Source of the DNA: CAYZWU01 sp964482235
GTDB lineage: Bacteria; Planctomycetota; B15-G4; CAYZWU01
Length of the DNA stretch: 64,000 nucleotides
Reading direction: 5' to 3'
Assembly (NCBI GenBank): GCA_964482235.1
Contig: CAYZWU010000021.1
Span: forward strand, 18,035-82,034
In this document: positions 43,474-52,614 of the stretch, one piece after another
Layout of the letters: the number at the start of each line of letters is the position of its first letter
Position numbering within the stretch: position 1 is the stretch's first letter
The notes under the pieces: model-generated
Database searches by the model: none
What the model was told of the DNA's origin: nothing
The model's input: the letters and a program-made list of their open reading frames with translations, nothing else
Position numbers and translations under genes: made by a program

Positions 43474-44628
43474 ATGAGGAGAAAAGGATGCTCTGCGGTG
43501 TTCTTCGCCGCCTGGCTGGTTTTCTGCCTCGTCCTTCAAGGGGCGGGTACCGATGATGCCGCTGCTCCGGCAAAGGAAGCACCGTCCCTCTTCCAGGAGG
43601 GGAAGTCGGGCGCCTCGAGCCTGAAGCTCGTCTCCGGCATCCCCGTCGCGTATCTCGAGGGAACTTCCGAGGAGATCGGACAGGCCTACGGCGAGCTCCT
43701 CGGCGCGCCGATCCGCAGGCTCTGGGACGGCTACATCACGGTCTCTGCCTCCATGTCCGGCGGAACGGCGAGACTGATCCGTGAATCGATGCAGATGGAT
43801 CCTCACGTGCCGGAGAGGTACCGGGCCGAGATGCGCGCCCTGGGCAAGGCGATCGGATACGACTACGCCAAGATCATGGCCTGCAACGCCTATCCCGATA
43901 TCTACCGGAAGGGAGGCTGCTCCACCTTCGCGGCCACCGGCAAGGCGTCGAAGAACGAGAGGCCTCTACTCGCCCGCAACCTCGACTTTCCCGGCTTCGG
44001 AGTGCTCGACAAGACCACCCTGGTGGCCCTGTTCAAGCCTGAAGGACACAAACCCTTCGTGAGCGTGGCGTGGCCCGGCGCCTCGGGGGTGCTCTCGGGC
44101 ATGAACGGCGACGGCCTCTGCTGCGCCGTGATGGAGGTCCGGAGGGGCGCCGTCACAACGAAGGGCATGCCTTCGACCTTTCTCTTTCGCAGGATCTTGG
44201 AAGAGGCGTCCGATCTCGACGAGGCTCTCGCCATCGTGGAAAAGACGAAGAAGGTGGCGCCCAACAACCTGATGATTCTCGACAGGAAGGGTCGGGCGGC
44301 CGTGGCCGAGATCGGTCCGGGGTTCTTCCAGGTCCGGAGAGGAAAGGACGGCATCCTCTTCGCCACCAATCACCACCGCACCGGTCCGGAGGGGCCGCCG
44401 CGCTGCCGGCGCTACGCCGTTCTCGAGAAGTACAGCCGGGAGCGGAAGAGGCCCGTGGACGAGGAGGTACTGAAGAGAGCCCTCCTGGCCGTGGACCAGG
44501 ACCTGCTCACCCTGCAGGCGATGATCTTCGATCCCCTGGCTCTTCGCATCCACCTGGCCGTGGGCAGGGTTCCGGCCACACGCAGCGACTACAAGGTCCT
44601 CGACTTCGCGAAGCTGCTGGAGAATTGA
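43474..44628 (+). CDS. C45-type (acyl-CoA:6-APA acyltransferase-like) Ntn hydrolase, exported
   Basis: The ATG at 43474 is preceded by GGTGGAGACAAG and starts directly with a signal peptide (MRRKGCSAVFFAAWLVFCLV); an ATG at 43456 would only lengthen it. The 384-residue protein matches the C45/phospholipase-B-like Ntn family: GIPVAYLEGTSEEIGQAYGELL, then the nucleophile Cys149 in RKGGCSTFAA, ARNLDFPG and ASGVLSGMNGDGLCCAV. Autocatalytic cleavage before Cys149 is expected. Family members hydrolyse amide bonds in N-acyl amino acids, beta-lactams or carcinine. The substrate here is unknown. It probably acts in the periplasm along with the M14 peptidase encoded upstream. Confidence 0.82.
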   Translation: MRRKGCSAVFFAAWLVFCLVLQGAGTDDAAAPAKEAPSLFQEGKSGASSLKLVSGIPVAYLEGTSEEIGQAYGELLGAPIRRLWDGYITVSASMSGGTARLIRESMQMDPHVPERYRAEMRALGKAIGYDYAKIMACNAYPDIYRKGGCSTFAATGKASKNERPLLARNLDFPGFGVLDKTTLVALFKPEGHKPFVSVAWPGASGVLSGMNGDGLCCAVMEVRRGAVTTKGMPSTFLFRRILEEASDLDEALAIVEKTKKVAPNNLMILDRKGRAAVAEIGPGFFQVRRGKDGILFATNHHRTGPEGPPRCRRYAVLEKYSRERKRPVDEEVLKRALLAVDQDLLTLQAMIFDPLALRIHLAVGRVPATRSDYKVLDFAKLLEN

Positions 44629-44634
44629 CTTGGG

Positions 44635-46773
44635 CTAGAGACCGAGCAGCCGGCCTCCCTGATACACCACCATCGTGAGAACGTACGCCAGTGCGGTGAG
44701 CCCGAAGAACTGCAGGGACGCCCATCGCCATCCGCCTGCTTCCCGGCGCGTCACGGCCACCGTGGCCATGCAGGGCGCGGCGATGAGAAGAAAGATCACG
44801 AGGCAGAAGGCCACGAGAGGAGAGTACAGCTCCTGCAACGCGCCGCGAAGCGTGGGCGAATCCTCGCCTTCCTCCTCGCCCAGCCCCATGATGATCCCCA
44901 TCTGGGCCACGAAGACCTCCTTGGCCGCGAAGGTACCGATCAGGGCGGTGCCGATCCTCCAGTCGAAACCCAGCGGCTCGATGATCGGCTCCAGGGCGCC
45001 GCCTATCCGGCCGGCCATGGAGTGTTCGAGGTCCTCCGCAGTCCGCCGCGACTCGGCTTCCTCGGCCGAGATCCCCGCTCCGGCCGCAATGGCAGCGTCC
45101 ACGTCGTACTCGCTCTTTTCAGGATAGGAGGAAAGCGCCCAGAGAAGCAGCGAGATGCCCAGGATCACCGTTCCGGCTTTCTTGACGTAGAGCCAGCCGC
45201 GCGACCACATCTTCATCAGGATCGCCTTCAAGGTGGGCATGCGGTACGGGGGAAGCTCCATGACGAAGGGCGCGTCCTCGCCGGCGAGCAGGGTCGAGCG
45301 CAGGAGGCGGGCCAGTCCGGCGGCCAGCACGATGCCGAGGAGATAGACGAACATCAGGATCGGAGCGTGCCACGCCTCGGAGAAGAAAGCGGGGATGAGA
45401 AGGAGGTAGATCGGGAGGCGGGCCCCGCACGACATCAGCGGGAGAACCATCATCGTGGTCAGGCGGTCGCGCTCGTTCTCCAGCGTGCGCGTGGCCATGA
45501 TCCCGGGGATCGAGCAGCCGAATCCCGTGATCAGCGGGATGAAGCTCTTCCCGTGGAGACCGAAGCGGTGGAGGATGTTGTCCATGAGAAAAGCGGCGCG
45601 GGCCATGTATCCCGTGTCCTCGAGAAAGGCGAGGCCGAGGAAGAGAAGCAGTATGTTGGGCAAAAAGACCACCACTCCCCCCACGCCGCCGATGATACCG
45701 TCGACGAGAAGAGAGCGGATCATGGAATCGGGATTCTGAGCCCAGAGCGCGTCGATCCAACCGCCCAGGCAGCCGAATCCGAGCTCGAGCCAGGTCATGG
45801 GGTACTGCCCCAGGCTGAATGTGAGCCAGAAGATGGCGTACATGGCCAGAAGGAAGAAGGGAACACCCACGATCCGGTGGCAGAGGATCTCGTCGAGGAA
45901 ATCGGAGATCTTCCTGGCGTCGGCCCGCATGCCCGATATCCGCACCTCGCGCAGCAGACCGGCGGCGAATCCGTACCGGGCGTCGGCCACGTGGAGGCCG
46001 GGGTGCTGACCCGTGTCCAGGGCCAGGCTGTCCGCTTCGGCCTGATAGGTCTTTGTTATCTCGTCGGGATCGATGCAGTTGTCGCGCACCCAGGCAATGG
46101 CTTCCAGGTCGCCCTCGAGGAGCCTGATCGCCAGCCACCGGGCCGGCGGCTTGAAGACGGTGCGCCATTTCGCCCCGGCCACCACCGGCTCGACAACGGA
46201 GATCGCCCGGTCGAGCCTCTCGCCCAAGACAAGCCTCTGCGGCTTCGACGGCGTGCGGGTCGCATTCCGGATCGCTTCCTTCAGCTTCTCCGTTCCGATC
46301 CCCCGGTGCCCCACCGTCTCCACAACCGGAAACCCGAGCAGCTGCTCCGTGAGCTCGATGTCGAGCTGCTGACCCGCCTTGCCCGCCTCGTCGACCATGT
46401 TGAGGCAGAGGATCGGATTCGCGTTCATCTCCATCACCTGGACGAGCAGGTAGAGGTTGCGCTCGAGGTTCGTCGAGTCGACGACCACCACCGTCACGTC
46501 CGGGGGAGGATTCAGGATCTCCCTGCGGGCTATGCGCTCCTCGGGAGAGAAGCAGGTCAAGCTGTACGTTCCGGGAAGATCGAGCACCGTGTACGATTCG
46601 TCCCCCAGGGCGAAGCTCCCCCTCTTCATCTCCACCGTCACGCCGGGGTAGTTCCCCACCTTCTGGTTGGCGCCGGTGAGGGCGTTGAAGATCGAGGTCT
46701 TCCCCGAATTCGGGTTGCCTGCCAGGACGATGCGTCGTTCACCGTCGCCGGCCGCTGTCTTCAACCATACCAT
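44635..46773 (-). CDS. feoB: Ferrous iron transporter FeoB
   Basis: This 712-residue protein has the G domain of FeoB: G1 GNPNSGKT (19-26), G3 DLPGT (65-69) and G4 NMVD (125-128). The helical domain and polytopic membrane part follow, with the Gate motifs PNILLLFLGLAFLEDTGYMAR and GKSFIPLITGFGCSIPGIMATR. The final helices include FAAKEVFVAQMG. It imports Fe(II) across the inner membrane. The DtxR-FeoA regulator gene lies 70 bases upstream on the same strand, so the two probably form an iron-controlled unit. FeoC is not seen. It converges with the C45 gene with six bases between the stops. Confidence 0.93.
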   Translation of the reverse strand: MVWLKTAAGDGERRIVLAGNPNSGKTSIFNALTGANQKVGNYPGVTVEMKRGSFALGDESYTVLDLPGTYSLTCFSPEERIARREILNPPPDVTVVVVDSTNLERNLYLLVQVMEMNANPILCLNMVDEAGKAGQQLDIELTEQLLGFPVVETVGHRGIGTEKLKEAIRNATRTPSKPQRLVLGERLDRAISVVEPVVAGAKWRTVFKPPARWLAIRLLEGDLEAIAWVRDNCIDPDEITKTYQAEADSLALDTGQHPGLHVADARYGFAAGLLREVRISGMRADARKISDFLDEILCHRIVGVPFFLLAMYAIFWLTFSLGQYPMTWLELGFGCLGGWIDALWAQNPDSMIRSLLVDGIIGGVGGVVVFLPNILLLFLGLAFLEDTGYMARAAFLMDNILHRFGLHGKSFIPLITGFGCSIPGIMATRTLENERDRLTTMMVLPLMSCGARLPIYLLLIPAFFSEAWHAPILMFVYLLGIVLAAGLARLLRSTLLAGEDAPFVMELPPYRMPTLKAILMKMWSRGWLYVKKAGTVILGISLLLWALSSYPEKSEYDVDAAIAAGAGISAEEAESRRTAEDLEHSMAGRIGGALEPIIEPLGFDWRIGTALIGTFAAKEVFVAQMGIIMGLGEEEGEDSPTLRGALQELYSPLVAFCLVIFLLIAAPCMATVAVTRREAGGWRWASLQFFGLTALAYVLTMVVYQGGRLLGL

Positions 46774-46843
46774 GGTGCTCTTCCACTCTCCGTCTGATGC
46801 AACGGGATCCGGCCAAAGGAGGCAGCGGGGAAGCTCGGGCGGA

Positions 46844-47587
46844 TCAGGCGGTCACGTCGATGCCTGCCGCTTCCCCCTTTCGCAGGGAAAGCTGAAACCC
46901 CTTCATGCGGATCCAGATCGGGTTGCCGCCCGGCCCCTTCCTTTCCACGGTCACCCTTGTTCCGGGCAGCATCCCCATGTCGATGAGCCGCTGCCGTACC
47001 GCACCCTTGGCCGTCACCTGGACGACATGGCATTCGTCTCCAGGCGGTACGTCGGAAAGCCTGCCGATCCGATCCGCCGGCGCGGGCCCCTGCGATCTCC
47101 TCTTGAATTCGCACTCCGAGGGGCATTCCTGCAGATCGGGATGGATCGCCGAACAGCCGTGAAAGGTCTTCAGGAACTGACCCGACCACCTGGGACAGAG
47201 CCGCTGGAACTCGAAAAAACGCACGAGCCTCTCCATCGATTCGTCCGAGAGGTGGTGCTCCACGGCGCAGGCATCCTGCTCGGCCGTGTCGGCCGGAACC
47301 TGGAGAATCTCGTGAAAAAAGCGGCGCAGCAGGTCGTGCCGGGCCATGGTCCTGCGGGCCACCTCCTCGCCTGCCGGAGTCAGCTCGATGAACTCCCGCT
47401 GCTGGTAGTGGATGTATCCCAGCTCGGCAAGGCGGCGCATGGCCGGAGTGACCGAGGCCATCCGGACGTCGCGAGCCTCGGCGATATCCTTGACCCGGGC
47501 CACCTTCCTGTCGCGGATGAGGAGATAGATCGTCTCGAGATAATCCTCGAGACTCCCTGTCAGCCGTGTCATTTCGCCGTGGCTCAT
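46844..47587 (-). CDS. DtxR/MntR-family metal-dependent repressor with FeoA domain
   Basis: The ATG at 47587 has GGAGG six bases upstream, better than the ATG at 47593 (no spacing). The 247-residue product has a winged helix (SLEDYLETIYLLIRDR, near residues 12-27) and a dimerisation domain with DtxR-type ligands in DACAVEHHLSD (Cys107, Glu110, His111). A C-terminal FeoA/SH3 domain (about 172-245) reads RIGRLSDVPPGDEC then KGAVRQRLIDMGMLPG. Between them lies a cysteine set (Cys131, Cys145, Cys155, Cys159) that might bind an additional metal or Fe-S cluster. It likely represses feoB when iron is replete and may itself supply the FeoA function. Confidence 0.85.
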   Translation of the reverse strand: MSHGEMTRLTGSLEDYLETIYLLIRDRKVARVKDIAEARDVRMASVTPAMRRLAELGYIHYQQREFIELTPAGEEVARRTMARHDLLRRFFHEILQVPADTAEQDACAVEHHLSDESMERLVRFFEFQRLCPRWSGQFLKTFHGCSAIHPDLQECPSECEFKRRSQGPAPADRIGRLSDVPPGDECHVVQVTAKGAVRQRLIDMGMLPGTRVTVERKGPGGNPIWIRMKGFQLSLRKGEAAGIDVTA

Positions 47588-47599
47588 CAGCATCCTCCA

Positions 47600-47641
47600 G
47601 TTAGACGAATCTTTCTAACGGAGAAACGTCTTACTTGTCAA
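47600..47641 (-). promoter_or_regulatory. Promoter with palindromic operator for the DtxR-FeoA/feoB unit
   Basis: On the minus strand TTGACA (47641-47636), an 18-base spacer and TAGAAA (47617-47612) form a promoter. The -10 overlaps an inverted repeat GTTAGA-N8-TCTAAC (47600-47619), similar in layout to DtxR/IdeR boxes (TTAGG...CCTAA). It lies just upstream of the regulator's own ribosome site, which suggests autoregulation and control of feoB by iron. Confidence 0.55.
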
Positions 47642-47880
47642 TGGCCTCCTCTTTTTTTCTCCAAATAGCCTCATCTCGTCTATTGCCTGAAAAGAGAGGG
47701 AATTAGGTTCGCGCAAGACAGGATCGTCCCCAGGGGAGCCCCAGCCGGCCGTCTGATATGAAAAAAGCTGCTCTTTCCTTGGAAATCCCACTTGATTTTC
47801 TCGGTCAAACCGTTATGTGAGTAAGGTTGCGGTATTGATTGAAAACGATGTCAAAGCGCTTTGAATCGAGAGGTATCCAG

Positions 47881-48051
47881 ATGGCTCACATTATCAAAGA
47901 CGACTGCGTTGCATGCGGTGCCTGTGCAGAAGAATGCCCTGAAGAAGCTATCGCCGAAGGCGATCCCATTTTCACCATCGATGCGAAAAAGTGCACCGAC
48001 TGTGAAAGCTGCGTCGAGGTCTGCCCCACGGAATCGATAATCCAGGCCTGA
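47881..48051 (+). CDS. Small 2[4Fe-4S] ferredoxin
   Basis: This 56-residue ferredoxin starts MAHIIKDDCVACGACAEECP; the ATG at 47881 has GAGAGG upstream, which excludes the ATG at 47839 further upstream. Two classical motifs CxxCxxCxxxCP are present: CVACGACAEECP and CTDCESCVEVCP. It is a low-potential electron carrier, for example for pyruvate- or other ferredoxin-dependent oxidoreductases. It lies between the iron regulon and a transporter gene and has a dedicated terminator, so it is probably transcribed alone. Confidence 0.93.
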   Translation: MAHIIKDDCVACGACAEECPEEAIAEGDPIFTIDAKKCTDCESCVEVCPTESIIQA

Positions 48052-48074
48052 TCAGTCGCATCCCAATCTCCGAG

Positions 48075-48123
48075 ACAGGCCGGGGCGGAAGCTGCAAAAG
48101 CGTTTCCGCGCCGGCCTGTTTTT
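48075..48123 (+). terminator. Rho-independent terminator after the ferredoxin gene
   Basis: ACAGGCCGG (48075-48083) pairs with CCGGCCTGT (48111-48119), with inner pairs between GGCGGAAGC and GCGTTTCCGC. TTTTT follows at 48119-48123. It lies 23 bases after the ferredoxin stop. Confidence 0.85.
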
Positions 48124-48163
48124 CATATGATTGCGGGAAACCGTACCCAAGGAGATTCGTGGA

Positions 48164-49717
48164 TTGAATCAGGCAGCCGTCCCATCCTCCCGGAAGATTT
48201 CCCGCACCATCGGGCTCGCGGCGGGACCTCTTTTCTTTGCGGCTCTCTACCTCTTCGGCGACCTCGATCCCGACAACCGCCAGGTCACCTTCATGGCCGC
48301 CGCCACGCTCTGGATCGGGACCTGGTGGGTCACCGAGGCGATTCCGATTCCGGCCACGTCGCTCCTCCCCTTCGTCCTCCTCCCCCTTCTCGGGATCCTG
48401 ACCGTCGAGGAGGCGGCCGGCACGTACATGACCTCGAAGATCTTTCTCTTCCTGGGCGGATTCGTCATCGCCCTCTCCATGGAGAAGTGGGAGCTGCACC
48501 GCCGCGTCGCCCTGCGCGTCATCGCGATCACGGGGGATCAGCCGGAGCGGATCGTGCTGGGTTTCATGCTGGCATCGGGCCTTCTCTCCATGTGGATCTC
48601 CAACACGGCCTGCGTCATGCTCATGCTGCCGATCGCGCTCTCCCTGATCAAGCGCACGGGATCCGAATGCAGTGCGGAGGGGACCGATCCCGCGGATCCG
48701 ACGAGAAGGCTCGGACTCGTGCTCATGCTGGGCATCGCCTACGGAGCCAGCATCGGCGGCATCGCCACGCTGGTGGGCACGCCTCCGAACATCGTGCTCA
48801 CGGACTTCTACGGGAAGCAGTTCCCCGAAGGGCCCGAGATCTCCTTTCTCACCTGGTTCCTCGTGGGATTCCCCTTCTCCATCGTCTTCATCGGGCTGGC
48901 CTGGGGCTACCTCGTGTTCATCGCCTGCCCTGTCAGAAATGCCCGGTCCCACCTGAACAGCGGCGCCATTCGCGAGGAGTACGCGAAGCTCGGCCCGATC
49001 TCCAGGCAGGAGAAGACCGTTCTGGTCGTCTTCATCACCACGGCGGTTCTCTGGTTCACGCGGGGCGAGATCAAGATCGGAGATCTCGTCTTCCCGGGCT
49101 GGGCCGGCCTGCTCGGGCTCGACAAGAAAGTGGACGACGGTGCCGTGGCCATCGCCATGGCGCTCCTGCTCTTCATGATCCCCTCGGGAAGGAGGAGCGG
49201 TGAGAGGATCATGGACTGGGAAACGACACGGAAGCTGCCCTGGGGGATCCTGCTCCTCTTCGGCGGCGGCTTCGCCCTGGCCGAGGGGATGAAGCAGTCC
49301 GGCCTGGCCGGCTGGCTCGGCTTGCAGTGCACGATGCTTCACGGCGCTCCCGAGTGGCTCGTCATCCTCTCGGTCTGCCTTCTCCTCACCTTCCTCACGG
49401 AGATCACGTCGAACACGGCCACCACGCAGATGATCCTGCCCGTCATCGCCCCCCTCGCCGTGACCATGGGAATCAACCCGCTCCTCGTCATGATCCCTGC
49501 CGCGTTCTCCGCGTCATGTGCCTTCATGCTGCCCGTGGCCACGCCGCCCAACGCCATCGTCTTCGGTTCCGGACTCGTGCCGATCAACCGCATGGCACGA
49601 ACGGGGATCGTCCTGAACCTCCTGGGAGCGGCGCTGATCCTGCTGACGGCAAAGACGCTCCTCAAGTTCTTCTTCGCGATCGAGTCCGGTGTCGTTCCCG
49701 CCTGGGCCGCGGGCTGA
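48164..49717 (+). CDS. DASS/SLC13-family sodium:dicarboxylate or sulphate symporter
   Basis: The TTG at 48164 with AAGGAG nine bases upstream gives 517 residues; a TTG at 48131 has no ribosome site. The protein has about 12 membrane segments. Both SNT motifs of the DASS fold are present: WISNTACVMLMLP in the first half and TSNTATTQMILPVIAPLAV in the second. GGIATLVGTPPNIVL and MLPVATPPNAIVFGSG add the family's Pro-rich loops. Such proteins import C4-dicarboxylates, citrate or sulphate with Na+. The nearest characterised relatives carry succinate or malate; the actual substrate is not decided by sequence alone. It stands alone after the ferredoxin terminator. Confidence 0.88.
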   Translation: MNQAAVPSSRKISRTIGLAAGPLFFAALYLFGDLDPDNRQVTFMAAATLWIGTWWVTEAIPIPATSLLPFVLLPLLGILTVEEAAGTYMTSKIFLFLGGFVIALSMEKWELHRRVALRVIAITGDQPERIVLGFMLASGLLSMWISNTACVMLMLPIALSLIKRTGSECSAEGTDPADPTRRLGLVLMLGIAYGASIGGIATLVGTPPNIVLTDFYGKQFPEGPEISFLTWFLVGFPFSIVFIGLAWGYLVFIACPVRNARSHLNSGAIREEYAKLGPISRQEKTVLVVFITTAVLWFTRGEIKIGDLVFPGWAGLLGLDKKVDDGAVAIAMALLLFMIPSGRRSGERIMDWETTRKLPWGILLLFGGGFALAEGMKQSGLAGWLGLQCTMLHGAPEWLVILSVCLLLTFLTEITSNTATTQMILPVIAPLAVTMGINPLLVMIPAAFSASCAFMLPVATPPNAIVFGSGLVPINRMARTGIVLNLLGAALILLTAKTLLKFFFAIESGVVPAWAAG

Positions 49718-49774
49718 GAATCGAAGACTCCCCTTCTCTTTTCGCGGTTCCCGCTCCGAAGATCGCCCTCGAGC

Positions 49775-49783
49775 TGCTATAAT
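49775..49783 (+). promoter_or_regulatory. Extended -10 promoter for pcm
   Basis: TGCTATAAT (49775-49783) is a perfect extended -10 box 35 bases before the pcm ATG. No convincing -35 is seen. A short leader with the ribosome site GGGGGTGA follows. Confidence 0.6.
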
Positions 49784-49817
49784 CAGCCTTCATTCGTTCT
49801 GTTCAGGGGGTGAAACG

Positions 49818-50639
49818 ATGTCGAGAGAAAGGACCGCCTCCCTTCGACGGACGGGAGCTTTGGCATCAAGGCTCTCGTTCCTGCTGGGCCTGCCCGTCTG
49901 CGTCCTGGCGGCCCTGATCCTCTGCCGCTGCAGCAACGGGACAACGGGCCCCGATGAAACCGAGATCGCCCCTCTTCGTCATGGGAAGACAAGGGGAGCA
50001 GTTTGGATGGAACGTGTCGACGAGCGAAACCGGATGGTGGAGACACAGATCGAGGCGCGGGGCATCTCCGACACCCGCGTCCTCGAAGCGATGCGAACCG
50101 TGCCTCGCCACTTCTTCGTTCCCGCCGAGCACCAGGCTGTCGCCTACGCGGACCACCCCCTTTACATCGGCCAGGGGCAGACGATCTCGCAGCCCTTCAT
50201 CGTGGCTCTCATGACCGAGCTGATGGAGCTGGAGGGCGGGGGCAAGGTTCTCGAGATCGGCACCGGATCGGGATACCAGGCTGCCATTCTCGCCGAGATG
50301 GCGGACCGCGTTTTCACCATCGAGATCATCGAGAGCCTGGCCGACACGGCCAAGAAGAGGATCAAGCAGCTCGAATACGGCAACATCACCGTCCGCCACG
50401 GGGACGGATACAGGGGGTGGCCGACCGAGGCTCCCTTCGATGCCATCATGGTCACCGCCGCGCCGGACCACATCCCCAAGCCCCTTCTCGAGCAGCTGAA
50501 GGTAGGCGGCTGCCTCGTCCTCCCTGTGGGCGATTTCTACCAGAAGCTCAAGCGGATCATCAGGGTGGAGGACGGTTTCGAGGAGGAGGAGATCATTCCC
50601 GTTCGCTTCGTTCCCATGACAGGGGAAGCGGAGAAGTAG
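49818..50639 (+). CDS. pcm: Protein-L-isoaspartate O-methyltransferase with N-terminal export signal
   Basis: The ATG at 49818 follows GGGGGTGAAACG. The 273-residue protein has a hydrophobic N-terminus (LSFLLGLPVCVLAALILC) of signal or anchor type, then a PCMT domain with RHFFVPAEHQAVAYADHPLYIG, GQTISQPFIVALMTEL and the SAM-binding VLEIGTGSGYQAAILAEM. These features make it a repair methyltransferase for isoaspartyl residues. The export signal would put it in the periplasm or on the membrane, which is unusual since SAM is cytoplasmic, so a membrane-anchored cytoplasmic orientation is possible. It has its own extended -10 promoter. Confidence 0.87.
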   Translation: MSRERTASLRRTGALASRLSFLLGLPVCVLAALILCRCSNGTTGPDETEIAPLRHGKTRGAVWMERVDERNRMVETQIEARGISDTRVLEAMRTVPRHFFVPAEHQAVAYADHPLYIGQGQTISQPFIVALMTELMELEGGGKVLEIGTGSGYQAAILAEMADRVFTIEIIESLADTAKKRIKQLEYGNITVRHGDGYRGWPTEAPFDAIMVTAAPDHIPKPLLEQLKVGGCLVLPVGDFYQKLKRIIRVEDGFEEEEIIPVRFVPMTGEAEK

Positions 50640-50739
50640 CCGGCGCCTTCAAGCCTTTGAAGATGAAAAGACGGAAAGGAACTGCTAGAGTGGCCGGCTT
50701 GGAGGCGGGGAAAATACGGACCGAACGGATCGACGATCG

Positions 50740-51876
50740 ATGCTATTACGGAAATTGAGCGAGGAGAGGGAAGAGAAGGTTCTGCGGCGATGCGCCTTGA
50801 AATCGGCCGATTCACGGGGGCGGTTCCATCGGGAGAAGGACGACCCCTTCCGGACGGTCTACCTCAGGGACAGGGACAGGATCATCCACTCGTCGGCCTT
50901 CAGGCGGCTCGAATTCAAGACCCAGGTCTTTCTCCACAACGAGGGCGACTACTACAGGACGCGGCTCACCCATACCCTCGAGGTGAGCCAGATCGCGCGG
51001 TCGGTCGCCTACACCCTCCGCCTGAACGAAGGGTTCACCGAGGCGCTCGCCCTGGCGCACGACCTGGGGCATCCTCCTTTCGGGCATACGGGCGAGCAGG
51101 TCCTCAACGGGTTGATGAACGACCACGGCGGTTTCGAGCACAACAGGCAGGCCCTGCGCATCGTCGACATCCTGGAGAAGAAGTACCCCGGCTTCGACGG
51201 CCTCAACCTCTCCCACGAGATTCGCGAGTCGCTGCCGAAGCACGGCCCGGGTGTGGAGAACGGCGCATGCGGCGATTTTCGCGTCGACCTGGCCCCCTTC
51301 CTCGAGACAAGGATCGTCAATATCTCCGACATGATCGCCTATCAGCACCACGATCTGGACGATGGACTCCAGTCGGGCGTGCTGAGCGAGCAGGACCTCT
51401 CGAAGTCGGAGCTCTGGCAGGAAGCCTCTCTCCGTGTCAGGCAGGAGCACCCCGGATGCTCCGGCAGGATCCGTCTTCGCTCCATGGTCAATGCCGTGGT
51501 GAAGGCCACGATCAGCGACCTGATGGAAGGCTTCCACCGCTTCCTGACCAAGCACGAGGAGAAGGACGCCGCCGCCATGCGGGAGATGGAACCCCAATTC
51601 ACCGGATTCTCCCGGCCCATGGCCGTGAAGGTCGGCAGGCTCCAGGATCTCCTGATGGACAAGTTCTACTGTCACCCCCGGGTGCTCCGCGATCGAGAGA
51701 AAGCCGAGGAGATAGTGGAGCAGCTCTTCGGAATCTACCTGAACAAGATGGATCTTCTTCCCAGGCAATACAGGCGCACCGCCGAGGAGGAAGGTCCCGA
51801 GAGAAGCGTCTGCGACTACATCGCCGGCATGACCGACCGTTATGCCCTGGAGGAATGGAACCGCCTCAAAGGCTGA
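50740..51876 (+). CDS. dGTPase-like HD-domain nucleotide triphosphohydrolase
   Basis: This 378-residue protein has an HD domain with the dGTPase signature: RDRDRIIHSSAFRRLEFKTQVF, THTLEVSQIARSV (His78), then AHDLGHPPFGHTGE (His107, Asp108). The fourth-position Asp lies further along (about residue 195). Members hydrolyse dNTPs to deoxynucleoside and tripolyphosphate, which influences dNTP pools and phage resistance. It is the short, non-allosteric type. No strong ribosome site precedes the ATG; a TTG at 50755 is possible. It lies just before rnc and mfd, in the same direction. Confidence 0.85.
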   Translation: MLLRKLSEEREEKVLRRCALKSADSRGRFHREKDDPFRTVYLRDRDRIIHSSAFRRLEFKTQVFLHNEGDYYRTRLTHTLEVSQIARSVAYTLRLNEGFTEALALAHDLGHPPFGHTGEQVLNGLMNDHGGFEHNRQALRIVDILEKKYPGFDGLNLSHEIRESLPKHGPGVENGACGDFRVDLAPFLETRIVNISDMIAYQHHDLDDGLQSGVLSEQDLSKSELWQEASLRVRQEHPGCSGRIRLRSMVNAVVKATISDLMEGFHRFLTKHEEKDAAAMREMEPQFTGFSRPMAVKVGRLQDLLMDKFYCHPRVLRDREKAEEIVEQLFGIYLNKMDLLPRQYRRTAEEEGPERSVCDYIAGMTDRYALEEWNRLKG

Positions 51877-51906
51877 TTTCCGACTGCGCAAAGGAGCACG
51901 ATCATC

Positions 51907-52614
51907 TTGGAACCGATCCTGATGGACCTGGAAGAGGCGTTGGAACACAAGTTCAGGAGAAAGAAGCTTCTCCTCGAAGCTCTGACCCACTCGTCGGTCA
52001 AGGACGAGAAGCACCCCTCGAACGAGCGCCTCGAGTTCCTGGGCGACAGCGTCCTCGGCCTGATCGTGACGGAGTATCTCTTCAAGACGTTCAAGGACCT
52101 GGACGAGGGACAGCTCACCTCGGTGAAATCGATCGTTGTGAGCCGCACCTCCCTGGCCAAGGTCGCCAAGGAGATCGCGATCCGGAAATATCTTCGCGTC
52201 GGACGGGGCATCTCCAAGAACCGCTCGATCCCCGTCTCCCTCCTCGCCGATTCGGTGGAAGCCCTGATCGGCGCCGTCTATCTCGACGGCGGCATGCGGG
52301 CCGCGCGGCGCTTCATCGTCAACCGGTTCGCCCCCCTGGCCGGCAAGGCGCTCAAGAGCCGCAAGAGCTTGAATTACAAGTCCCGCCTTCAGTACTTCGT
52401 CCAGAAGAAATTCGGCGTCACCCCCCATTACAGGCTCCTGTCCCAGGAGGGCCCCGAGCACAACAAGAAGTTCAAGCTCGCGGCAACGGTGGGAAGAGAC
52501 GAGTACCCTCCCGGCCTGGGCAACACCAAGAAGGAAGCGGGACAGAGAGCCGCCCGTGAAGCCCTGAAGGTTCTGCAGGAGAAGTATGGAAAGCTTTCCG
52601 GTCCCGAACGCTGA
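51907..52614 (+). CDS. rnc: Ribonuclease III
   Basis: The TTG at 51907 has AAGGAG ten bases upstream; an ATG at 51922 is possible. The 235-residue product has the RNase III signature NERLEFLGDSVLG (39-51; catalytic Glu43 and Asp47) and ADSVEALIGAVYLDGG near 115-130 (second acidic pair). A dsRNA-binding domain follows at about 160-230, with PHYRLLSQEGPEHNKKF and NTKKEAGQRAAREAL. It processes rRNA and other double-stranded RNA. It overlaps mfd by 29 bases, so the two are co-translated. Confidence 0.93.
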   Translation: MEPILMDLEEALEHKFRRKKLLLEALTHSSVKDEKHPSNERLEFLGDSVLGLIVTEYLFKTFKDLDEGQLTSVKSIVVSRTSLAKVAKEIAIRKYLRVGRGISKNRSIPVSLLADSVEALIGAVYLDGGMRAARRFIVNRFAPLAGKALKSRKSLNYKSRLQYFVQKKFGVTPHYRLLSQEGPEHNKKFKLAATVGRDEYPPGLGNTKKEAGQRAAREALKVLQEKYGKLSGPER

